A stretch of 24,757 nt of DNA from Actinobacteria bacterium UBA2286. Lineage in GTDB: Bacteria > Actinomycetota > Coriobacteriia > Anaerosomatales > Anaerosomataceae. Below, in pieces: positions 13,620-19,837 of this stretch. Within the stretch, counting starts at the first letter, position 1. The number at the start of each line of letters is the position of its first letter. The stretch spans positions 42,626 to 67,382 of the forward strand of contig DDWM01000038.1 of assembly GCA_002345925.1 (NCBI GenBank). Direction: 5' to 3'. Both the position numbers and the translations under genes were made by a program. Under the pieces are notes generated by a model. It made no database searches and was not told the DNA's origin. It was given only the letters and a program-made list of their open reading frames with translations.

Positions 13620-14906
13620 TTATGCCTGTACAGGTTTCTTGCCCTTGAGTGGCATCGCTGCCACTACCAGGTCAATGACCTGCCACACCTGTAGCCCAAG
13701 ATCGTGGACCTCGTTGAGCTCCTCGATCTGGAGTCGGCAGTTCTCGCACGGGCAGGCCAGCACGCTGGCACCGCTCGCCTTGAGCTGCTCGACCTTCTTG
13801 CTGCCGGACGCGAGACGTACGTCCTTGAACTCCTCCATCGCCACGATGCCGCCACCGCCACCGCAGCACCACTGCTCTGCGCGGTTGGGGGTGAGGTCGA
13901 CGAAGTTGTCAGTCACTGCCTTCACGATATCGCGCGGCTCTTCGAACTTGCCGCCGTTGCGGCCGAGCTGACACGGGTCGTGGTACGTGACCTTGCCTTC
14001 GATGAGACCCTTGTCCACCGTGATGCGGCCAGCCTTGATGTACTGGTCCACCTTCTCCAGGATGTGGCTCACCTTGAACGGCATCGGTTCTTTGGACCAT
14101 GCCTCGTAGAAGAACTCCGCTACGCGATACGCGTGACCGCATTCGGGCACGACGATCTCTTTCACGCCGAGGCGGATGGCCTCGTCGATGTAGCGCTTCG
14201 TGATAAGGCGGGCCTTCTCGGCATCACCGTAGAAGAAGCCGTAGTTTGCCGCTTCGAACATCGAGATGGTCCAGCTCTCGCCAGCCTCTTCGAAGATCAC
14301 GGCAGCCGGGCGGATCGAGTGCGCGCCTGCGAGCGCGACATACAAGATGTCGGCACCCTGCTTGTTCACGGGCACCTGGGATTCCGGGTTGCCGGTGATC
14401 GCGCGCACTTCTTCCTGGATGTCCTCAAAACCGCTGATCATGACGTCGTTGAACATCTCGGCGTTGTCGCCCTTGAAGATGGCGGCGTCCGCGAGCTGGC
14501 CAAGCATCTCGTTTCCGCGACCGGCAGCGATAAGGATCGCTTTGGCCACCGAGAGGATCCATGCGGTATCGATCGAGAACGGGCAGTAGTACATGCAGCG
14601 GCGGCAGCCGGTGCATGCGTACGCCGAGTCGTAGAGCTCGTCGAGCAAGTTGTCGTTAGGATCTCGAGCCTCGTAGAGCGCGGGCACGAAGCGACCTGTC
14701 TTGTCGAAGTACTTCTTGTAGACCTGGCGGATCAGCTCGGCACGGCGGGCGGGGAGGTACTTGAAGTCCCCGGTGCCTACGTACTGATGGCAAGCATCCT
14801 TACAGATCGCGCAACGCGCGCAGATGTCGATGTACTGCTTGAGCTGACGGTTCATCTTCTTGTCGATAACGCCCGCCAGGGTCTTCATCTCAACTGTTTC
14901 CATCAT
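13620..14906 (-). CDS. DsrK/HdrD-like Fe-S oxidoreductase
   Basis: A 428-residue cytoplasmic or membrane-associated Fe-S protein. Two [4Fe-4S] motifs lie at Cys29-32-35-39 (CARCAICKDAC) and Cys98-101-104-108 (CTGCRRCMYYCP). A complete CCG-type cysteine set follows in the C-terminal third: HDPCQLG, WCCGGGGG and CPCENC. CCG domains hold the special cubane used by heterodisulfide reductases to cleave disulfides. The expected first CCG domain (around 180-300) retains one cysteine, PECGH, and is otherwise degenerate. This one-CCG layout resembles DsrK or TmcB rather than HdrD. The TAATG junction with the upstream cytochrome b gene indicates that the two form a complex. It likely takes quinol-derived electrons to a cytoplasmic thiol/disulfide or persulfide acceptor. 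The exact partner is not shown by sequence. Confidence 0.88.
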   Translation of the reverse strand: MMETVEMKTLAGVIDKKMNRQLKQYIDICARCAICKDACHQYVGTGDFKYLPARRAELIRQVYKKYFDKTGRFVPALYEARDPNDNLLDELYDSAYACTGCRRCMYYCPFSIDTAWILSVAKAILIAAGRGNEMLGQLADAAIFKGDNAEMFNDVMISGFEDIQEEVRAITGNPESQVPVNKQGADILYVALAGAHSIRPAAVIFEEAGESWTISMFEAANYGFFYGDAEKARLITKRYIDEAIRLGVKEIVVPECGHAYRVAEFFYEAWSKEPMPFKVSHILEKVDQYIKAGRITVDKGLIEGKVTYHDPCQLGRNGGKFEEPRDIVKAVTDNFVDLTPNRAEQWCCGGGGGIVAMEEFKDVRLASGSKKVEQLKASGASVLACPCENCRLQIEELNEVHDLGLQVWQVIDLVVAAMPLKGKKPVQA

Positions 14907-15634
14907 TACTCACTCCTCACGAAGTTCGATGAGAGCGAGCCGATGGTGTGCACCAGCTTGCTGAACGGGAAGTAGATGAACAACACATCAACGAAGAGCA
15001 TGTGCGTGCCGAGCGACCAGGAGATGTTTGATCCTGTCAGCACTGCGGGGAATACCGGCTTGAACGCCAGCAGGCTTAGGAACCACTCGCGGTAGTCGGT
15101 GGCGTGTACGCCATGGCCGAAGAACCTCATGTGGTTGCCCATGATGACCACGCCGAAGAGCAGCGCGAGCAAGAAGTAGTCCTCGGGCACTGACAGGTTC
15201 TTGAACGGGCCGTAGGTGCGGCGCGCGATCCAGTACATTACCGCCACCATCATGAGCACTCCAGCGATTCCGCCAGCCCAGCCGGCGAAGTCGTTCATGG
15301 AGATGCCCATTGACTCCAGCAAACCCGGCAGGATCGGATACTCGCCCAAGATCCGAAGATGGCCGACGAACGCAGCCAGGGCGGCAACGTGGAACATCAT
15401 CGCGAAGAACCACATCCGCGGTTCGATGCGCGCCGACTGAGGTGCGATGAATGTGTCCTTGAGCATCTTGAAGAAGCGACCGGTCTTTGTAGCGGGTTTG
15501 GGGAACATGCCGAGCCGAACCGGTGACTTGGGGGTGGTGGCCCAATCGTAGATGCGCCACGCCATCCCAACGATGAACACCGCAAGGCTTAGATACACGC
15601 CCCAGACCGCTGTAATCCAGAGATACGTTTCCAT
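14906..15634 (-). CDS. NarI/DsrM-like membrane cytochrome b subunit
   Basis: A 242-residue membrane protein with five predicted helices: VWGVYLSLAVFIVGMAW near 10-27, RMWFFAMMFHVAALAAFVGH near 73-92, GGIAGVLMMVAVMYWIA, YFLLALLFGVVIMGNHMRFF and THMLFVDVLFIYFPFSKLVH. Histidines suited to bind two b hemes occur in the second, fourth and fifth helices (FHVAALAAFVGH, GNHMRFFGHG, THML...KLVH). This is the pattern of the nitrate reductase gamma/DsrM family. The subunit would exchange electrons between the quinone pool and the adjoining Fe-S protein. Its start lies ten bases after the tusA stop (AAGGCGG upstream) and its stop overlaps the Fe-S gene start by one base. Confidence 0.88.
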   Translation of the reverse strand: METYLWITAVWGVYLSLAVFIVGMAWRIYDWATTPKSPVRLGMFPKPATKTGRFFKMLKDTFIAPQSARIEPRMWFFAMMFHVAALAAFVGHLRILGEYPILPGLLESMGISMNDFAGWAGGIAGVLMMVAVMYWIARRTYGPFKNLSVPEDYFLLALLFGVVIMGNHMRFFGHGVHATDYREWFLSLLAFKPVFPAVLTGSNISWSLGTHMLFVDVLFIYFPFSKLVHTIGSLSSNFVRSE

Positions 15635-15644
15635 AGAGTCCGCC

Positions 15645-15887
15645 TTACTTTACGCGCTTGACCAGGAACACGAACTGGCCGTCTACCTTCTCGGCCTGCA
15701 GTACTTCGTTGCCGGTCGACTTCGCCCATGCGGGAATGTCGGCCATTGCGCCCGGGTCGGTTGCCACGGCGCGAATGATGCCGCCAACTTCGACCTTGCC
15801 GATGTTCTGGCTGACTTTCACCATCGGGAGCGGGCAGAGCAGGCCCTTGAGGTCGAGTTCCAGATCGATCTTGTTCTCTTCGGACAT
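15645..15887 (-). CDS. TusA-family sulfur carrier protein
   Basis: An 80-residue protein with the TusA/SirA/YeeD fold. The sulfur-accepting cysteine is Cys18 in LDLKGLLCPLPMVKV, the conserved CPxP element, followed by the usual beta-alpha pattern (GGIIRAVATDPGAMADIPAW). TusA proteins carry persulfide sulfur between enzymes, for example from DsrE-type proteins to sulfur-oxidation or thiolation systems. Located between DsrE2 and the DsrMK-like pair, it probably serves redox sulfur metabolism rather than tRNA thiolation, for which TusBCD partners are not seen. AAGGAGA lies just before ATG 15887. Confidence 0.92.
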   Translation of the reverse strand: MSEENKIDLELDLKGLLCPLPMVKVSQNIGKVEVGGIIRAVATDPGAMADIPAWAKSTGNEVLQAEKVDGQFVFLVKRVK

Positions 15888-15953
15888 AGTCGTCTCCTTT
15901 TACGGGCCATGCAGCGCATGACCGACTGCTGACTGTAAGGTTTGTTTGCGGGA

Positions 15954-16442
15954 CTAGATGAACAGCTGAATCTCGGCGTCCTGTGCCTTCATGATGAAGA
16001 AGCCGACACCGACCGGATCCTTGACGCCGTCTATGAATGCCTCTTGCGGGATCTCCATGACGTCCATCGACATCTGGCATCCGTACATGTTCACGCCTAG
16101 GTCGACTGCAAGGTCGCGGAGTTCGCTCAGCTTGCTTACATTGTGATTACCCATCATCTTGCCGAACATCCACCGACCCATGCCGCCAAAGCTGAATTTG
16201 GACGGGTTGGCCTTCATGATGTCGCCGCCATACATCATTCCGAGCATGCGCCCGAAGAGCGTCTTGCCCGTGCTCACATTCTTCTTGATGGCGCGCAGGC
16301 CCCAGAACGTGAAGAACATGGTGACTTCCATGCCCATTGCTGCTGCGCCCGTTGCGATGATGAATGCGCCGAACAGCTTGTCCATGTCTCCACTCATCAC
16401 CACCATCGCCATGCTCTTTTGACGAGGCTCTTCTTCCGACAT
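15954..16442 (-). CDS. DsrE2-type (DsrE/DsrF/DsrH-like) sulfur-transfer protein
   Basis: A 162-residue protein of the DsrE2 group. It begins with the strand-helix unit KSMAMVVMSGDMDKLFGAFI, then GAAAMGMEVTMFFTFWGLRAI, which is hydrophobic and often taken as membrane-associated in this group. A methionine- and glycine-rich insert follows (MLGMMYGGD, GGMGRWMFGKMMG). The likely active cysteine is Cys122 in MYGCQMSMDVM, a motif conserved in DsrE2. These proteins accept sulfur as persulfide and usually occur beside tusA, as here. AAGGAGGA lies upstream of ATG 16442. A 56-base gap with a small hairpin separates it from the regulator gene. Confidence 0.88.
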   Translation of the reverse strand: MSEEEPRQKSMAMVVMSGDMDKLFGAFIIATGAAAMGMEVTMFFTFWGLRAIKKNVSTGKTLFGRMLGMMYGGDIMKANPSKFSFGGMGRWMFGKMMGNHNVSKLSELRDLAVDLGVNMYGCQMSMDVMEIPQEAFIDGVKDPVGVGFFIMKAQDAEIQLFI

Positions 16443-16476
16443 CTGCAGTTCCTCCTTCTTGACTCAGGGTGTCTTC

Positions 16477-16492
16477 ACGGCCCGAGGGCCGC
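16477..16492 (-). other. Small GC hairpin between regulator and dsrE2 genes
   Basis: CGGCC (16478-16482) and GGCCG (16487-16491) form a 5-bp stem with a four-base loop, with a further G-U closure possible. It lies between the regulator stop and the dsrE2 ribosome-binding site. It could act as a processing site or weak attenuator, but it lacks a T-run and may be chance in GC-rich DNA. Confidence 0.25.
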
Positions 16493-16498
16493 ACCGGC

Positions 16499-16831
16499 CT
16501 AGTTAGACTCGCCGAGAGTTGCCGCCGAGCGGCTCTGCTCCTCAAGCGATTCGCGCATGACCTCGGTAATGAGGTCGAAAGCGACAAGAATCTTCGGGTT
16601 GGCGATCGTGTAGAAGATGTTCGCGCCTGCGCGTCGAGTCTTCACGACGCCGCGGCTTCGGAGTATCGCAAGGTGCTGGGAAAGCGTGGCCTGGGGGATT
16701 CCGGTACGACCAGCGATTTCGCTGACCGATACCTCACCATCGCGCAGGCTGTTGAGAATCATCTGACGCTTCGCGTTGGCAAGCGTCTTACACATCTCTG
16801 AGTGAAGGCAGTAGAAGCTCTCGTCGTCCAC
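16499..16831 (-). CDS. ArsR/SmtB-family transcriptional regulator with N-terminal CX5C
   Basis: A 110-residue winged-helix repressor: KTLANAKRQMILNSLRDGEV, recognition region SEIAGRTGIPQATLSQHLAIL and wing VVKTRRAGANIFYTI. The classical arsenic-sensing ELCVCDL motif is absent (EVSVSEI here). Instead two cysteines near the N-terminus (YCLHSEMC, residues 7 and 13 from the chosen start) form a CX5C pair that could sense thiols, persulfide or metal. The frame is open to a TTG at 16882 and contains ATG 16855. I chose GTG 16831 because AGGAGG lies five bases before it. As first gene of the run toward dsrE2-tusA-dsrMK-like genes, and with a repeat array upstream, it is likely the autoregulated local repressor. 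Confidence 0.85.
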   Translation of the reverse strand: MDDESFYCLHSEMCKTLANAKRQMILNSLRDGEVSVSEIAGRTGIPQATLSQHLAILRSRGVVKTRRAGANIFYTIANPKILVAFDLITEVMRESLEEQSRSAATLGESN

Positions 16832-16852
16832 GGAGTCCTCCTGGGTAATCAA

Positions 16853-16879
16853 CATATACGAATATGCGAATGTACGAAG
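16853..16879. promoter_or_regulatory. Probable operator: three tandem 8-bp repeats
   Basis: ATACGAAT (16856-16863), ATGCGAAT (16864-16871) and GTACGAAG (16872-16879) are consecutive 8-base repeats with a shared CGAA core. The first two also sit within the near-palindrome CATAT-ACGA-ATATG (16853-16866). AT-rich dyads of this type are typical ArsR/SmtB binding sites. The array lies 22-48 bases upstream of the regulator start, where the -10 region would be, so binding would block transcription of the regulator and the sulfur genes. Confidence 0.6.
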
Positions 16880-16986
16880 CAAAGATTAAGCCAAACTAAG
16901 GTTCAACGCAAGAGTTTTCACAAGCGATCTCTTGTCGGTTGCCGAGACCGCCCGTCAGCTGACGACAAAACGAGCATTGTGCCGCT

Positions 16987-17014
16987 TTGAACGCCTCGAG
17001 GCGCGTGCTACGAT
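16987..17014 (+). promoter_or_regulatory. Candidate promoter for the chemosensory operon
   Basis: TTGAAC (16987-16992) and TACGAT (17009-17014) are 16 bases apart, each matching four of six consensus positions. Transcription would begin near 17021, leaving a leader of almost 90 bases before the first gene. This fits the gap (16832-17108) but is unverified. Confidence 0.35.
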
Positions 17015-17050
17015 TGAGACCGCACTTACGCTTGCGCTGATGTCACCGGC

Positions 17051-17094
17051 CCGGTTCGTTCAGCGGGCTCGATCATCGCGCTCATTCGAACCGG
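17051..17094 (+). repeat. Inverted repeat in the leader of the chemosensory operon
   Basis: CCGGTTCG (17051-17058) and CGAACCGG (17087-17094) are perfect complements separated by 28 bases. The 3' arm ends two bases before the GGGGAGG ribosome-binding site (17097-17103). In RNA this could form a stem abutting the ribosome-binding site, or in DNA a protein-binding dyad. No known riboswitch was recognised. Confidence 0.4.
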
Positions 17095-17108
17095 ACGGGG
17101 AGGATCAC

Positions 17109-17855
17109 GTGGCCCTCGAGGGTAACCTCAAGGACTTCTCACTTGCGGATATGTTCCGCCTGCTCGCGTCCGGTCGAAAGACCGGGACGCTCTTTCTTGA
17201 ACGCCCGGACGCACAGGGCAAGGTCTGTTTCAAGAAGGGTCGGGTCTTCTACGCGTCCAGCAACTGGCACAGGGAGTCTCTCGGCAGACGTATCGTGAAG
17301 GCCGGAGTCATTTCCGAGAAGCAGCTTCGCCAGGCGCTCGGCCTGCAGAAGATCCAGAAGAAGGAGATGGCGGACCGTCGTCTCGGCCAGATTCTGGTCG
17401 ACGAGGGCTACCTCGACGCCAAGGTCCTGGAGACGTTCATCCAGGAGCAGATCAACGACACTCTGTTCGATCTGTTCCGTTGGGACGAAGGACAGCTGCG
17501 CTTCGAAGCCGAGGAGACGTGCGAAGAGGAAGACATCGGCATCTCCGTTTCGGTCGAGAACATCATCATGGAGTCGTCTCGCCGTCTGGAGTTGTGGGGC
17601 AGAATACGCCAGAAGATTCCGTCGCTTGATACGGAGTTCGTGATGGCTGCGGCTCCCGGCGACAAATCGATGGAGATTCACCTGAAGCCCAAAGAGTGGA
17701 TGCTCCTGTGCTATTTGCACGGGGGTCGCTCGGTCAAAGAGCTCGTGCAGCTAACTGGCTACAATGACTTCGAGACAGCTCGGATCCTCTACGGCATGTA
17801 CGCCGCAGGGCTTATCGAGAAGATAGGGGACGGCGCCGAAAGCGCCGTAGAGTAA
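17109..17855 (+). CDS. DUF4388 (PATAN) protein with MshEN-like tandem motifs
   Basis: A 248-residue cytoplasmic protein. Residues 1-55 are a DUF4388/PATAN domain (LEGNLKDFSLADMFRLLASG, KTGTLFLERP, GRVFYASSN). Residues 57-114 hold two copies of a motif with L-G, then G, L and Q at fixed steps: LGRRIVKAGVISEKQLRQAL and RLGQILVDEGYLDAKVLETF. This resembles the MshEN cyclic-di-GMP binding consensus. The last 60 residues look like a winged helix (SVKELVQLTGYNDFETARIL). The frame is open upstream to 16932, but GTG 17109 has GGGGAGG five bases before it and starts exactly at the domain. PATAN proteins often accompany chemosensory and two-component genes. It may be an input or adaptor for the operon; ligand binding is an inference. 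Confidence 0.8.
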   Translation: MALEGNLKDFSLADMFRLLASGRKTGTLFLERPDAQGKVCFKKGRVFYASSNWHRESLGRRIVKAGVISEKQLRQALGLQKIQKKEMADRRLGQILVDEGYLDAKVLETFIQEQINDTLFDLFRWDEGQLRFEAEETCEEEDIGISVSVENIIMESSRRLELWGRIRQKIPSLDTEFVMAAAPGDKSMEIHLKPKEWMLLCYLHGGRSVKELVQLTGYNDFETARILYGMYAAGLIEKIGDGAESAVE

Positions 17856-17866
17856 GGGCGTGTCAG

Positions 17867-19378
17867 TTGAACGGTGAGGGACTGGCCAAGGATCTGACAC
17901 TCGAGGAGTTTTCGCGCTTTCGAGATTTCATCCACTCCACCTCCGGCATATTCCTTGAGGACGGCAAACTCGATTCGCTGCGCATCTCGCTTGTGACGCG
18001 CGCGACGCGTTTAGGATATCCCGCTTTTGACGACTACTACCGACTGCTCGTGCAAGACGAGCGCGAGTTCAATGAGCTGATGAATCTCGTCACCATCAAC
18101 GAGACGAGCTTCTTTCGGTTCCCGCAGCAGTTCGATGCTCTCAGGAGCAAGGTGCTGCCTGAGATCATGGCCGGAAAGCCGCAGTCCAATCGCGCGATCC
18201 GGATATGGTCCGCTGGGTGTTCGACCGGCGAGGAGCCGTATTCGCTCGGCATGACTTGTATGGATGCCGGCATACAGGGGCTCGGTTGGAAGCCACAGAT
18301 TCTTGGGACGGACGTCTCCACCAAAGCCCTTGCGGTCGCCAAGAAGGCCACGTATGGCAAGAGGGCGATGTTGAACGTGCCCAAGGACGTCCTCGCGCGG
18401 CATTTTGAGCCTGCGGCCGATCAGTACGCTGTGGCTCCGCACGTTCGTGGCATCGTTGACTTCGGCTATCACAACCTCATCAAGGAGCCATACCCGCTGT
18501 CGCTGATGGGGAACTGGGACATCATCTTCTGTCGCAACGTGACCATCTACTTCAAGATGGAATCGACGAAGCGCGTTGTCTCGAACTTCTACAACAGCCT
18601 CAATGAGGGTGGCTATCTGTTCATCGGGCATTCCGAGACGCTGTCTTCGATCAGCGACGTCTTTGAACCTGTCGAAGTTGGCGGCGTGTACTTGTATCGC
18701 AAGCCGCGCGCCAAGCGCATGTTCGCGATCACGCCGAAGGCCAGACCCGCTGCTGGCGTACCTGTCCTGCCTGCGCGTGAGGCGACTTCACCGCGCCCCG
18801 TGCGCAAACCTGCGGAGCCGCGCGTAGCCGAACAGGATCCGCCAGCTGCTGTGGCCAGCGTCGATCCCGATCTCGTGACGCAGGCGCGCCAATGCCTTGA
18901 GCAGGGTCACCCCGATCAGGTGATTGAAATCGTCACCCGCATTTTGATCTCGGATCCTAACAATGCCGAGGCGCACCTGTTGTCGGCGTACGTTTATGCG
19001 GACTCAGGAGATTACCCGCAGGCACTTGAGGCATGTCACAGAGCGCTTGCAATCAATCCATTGCTGCCGGTCGCGCGGTATATCCTCGGCATAATCCACC
19101 AACGCCAGGGTGATCCGGTGCGTGCAATCAGTGAGTTGAAGAAGACGATCTACATCGATGCGGATTTCGCGCTTGCGCACTTGAATCTCGCCAACATCTA
19201 TAAGTCGCAGCGCAAGTGGGACACGGCCGCGCGCGAGTATGACAATGCGCTGCGAGCGCTGTACAAGAGCCCGGAGGGTTCGTGGACGGAGTTTCTTGGC
19301 GGGTTCAAGGTCGATTTGCTGGCGAAGACGTGTGAGCGGAGTCTGCTAGAGTGTCGGAAGGCTATGGGGGTCGCCTAG
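17867..19378 (+). CDS. CheR methyltransferase with C-terminal TPR repeats
   Basis: A 503-residue fusion. Residues 10-65 are the CheR N-terminal helical domain. The S-adenosylmethionine-dependent methyltransferase follows to about 285, with NETSFFR (78-84), IRIWSAGCSTGEEPYSLG (111-128), the LGTDVS loop and WDIIFCRNVTIYF. It methylates glutamates on the MCP. A Pro/Ala-rich linker (about 290-330) leads to TPR-like helical pairs (about 335-480; ALEACHRALAINPLLPVARY, ALAHLNLANIYKSQRKWD) that bind partner proteins, as in FrzF-type CheR. The start is TTG 17867 with TAAGGGCG upstream; no ATG or GTG lies better placed. It starts 11 bases after the PATAN gene. No cheB methylesterase is present within the window. 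Confidence 0.92.
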   Translation: MNGEGLAKDLTLEEFSRFRDFIHSTSGIFLEDGKLDSLRISLVTRATRLGYPAFDDYYRLLVQDEREFNELMNLVTINETSFFRFPQQFDALRSKVLPEIMAGKPQSNRAIRIWSAGCSTGEEPYSLGMTCMDAGIQGLGWKPQILGTDVSTKALAVAKKATYGKRAMLNVPKDVLARHFEPAADQYAVAPHVRGIVDFGYHNLIKEPYPLSLMGNWDIIFCRNVTIYFKMESTKRVVSNFYNSLNEGGYLFIGHSETLSSISDVFEPVEVGGVYLYRKPRAKRMFAITPKARPAAGVPVLPAREATSPRPVRKPAEPRVAEQDPPAAVASVDPDLVTQARQCLEQGHPDQVIEIVTRILISDPNNAEAHLLSAYVYADSGDYPQALEACHRALAINPLLPVARYILGIIHQRQGDPVRAISELKKTIYIDADFALAHLNLANIYKSQRKWDTAAREYDNALRALYKSPEGSWTEFLGGFKVDLLAKTCERSLLECRKAMGVA

Positions 19379-19390
19379 TGAAGTCGACCC

Positions 19391-19418
19391 TAAAGCTCCG
19401 ACCCGCGTGGGGCGATAC
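19391..19418 (+). promoter_or_regulatory. Possible sigma-28/sigma-D type promoter
   Basis: TAAA (19391-19394) followed after 16 bases by GGCGATAC (19411-19418) resembles the motility sigma consensus TAAA-N15-GCCGATAA, matching six of eight -10 positions with one extra spacer base. Transcription would start about 28 bases before the receiver gene. It lies in the 75-base gap behind cheR. No flagellar genes or sigma factor are visible in the window to support it. Confidence 0.35.
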
Positions 19419-19453
19419 AACACGAGAGACCTGTGTCGAGGAGGGAGCGGGGA

Positions 19454-19831
19454 ATGGCTGCACGTATACTCGCAGTTGATGACAGTCCGACGATTCTCGA
19501 GATGATCAAGGCGATTCTTGAGGCCGGCGGATACGAGGTCATCACTGCTGCGGATGGCGCCGAGGCGCTCGAAACCGCACGTAGCGAGAAACCGGACTTG
19601 ATCCTTCTCGATGTCATGCTGCCCAAGCTCGACGGGTATCGTGTGTGCCGGTTGCTCAAGTTCGACCAAAAGTACAAGAGTATTCCCATCATCATGCTCA
19701 CGGCCAAGACCGAAGAGCAGTCGATGGCGACCGGTATCCGAACCGGCGCTAACCAGTACCTTACCAAGCCCGTTGAACCCGATACGCTGCTCTCGGCTGT
19801 TGCCGAGGAGCTTGCCAAAGTCCAGGGATAG
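19454..19831 (+). CDS. Single-domain response regulator (CheY/PilG-like)
   Basis: A 125-residue receiver domain with no output domain. The acidic pair is Asp9-Asp10 (AVDDSPT), the phosphoryl acceptor Asp53 (LLDVMLP), the switch threonine Thr83 (MLTAK) and the conserved lysine Lys105 (YLTKP). All active-site residues are present, so it should be phosphorylated by CheA. The overall sequence (ILAVDDSPTILEMIKAILEA, LDGYRVCRLLK) is more like PilG-type regulators of twitching systems than flagellar CheY; that is a judgement from pattern only. ATG 19454 is preceded by GGGAGCGGGG. A GTG at 19433 would add seven residues. The next gene starts six bases after the stop. Confidence 0.93.
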   Translation: MAARILAVDDSPTILEMIKAILEAGGYEVITAADGAEALETARSEKPDLILLDVMLPKLDGYRVCRLLKFDQKYKSIPIIMLTAKTEEQSMATGIRTGANQYLTKPVEPDTLLSAVAEELAKVQG

Positions 19832-19837
19832 GTCCGT

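Noticed and set aside
13704..14975. 423-codon open frame on the + strand across the Fe-S protein gene
   Set aside because: It is antisense to a gene with two ferredoxin motifs and a CCG set and has no domain of its own.
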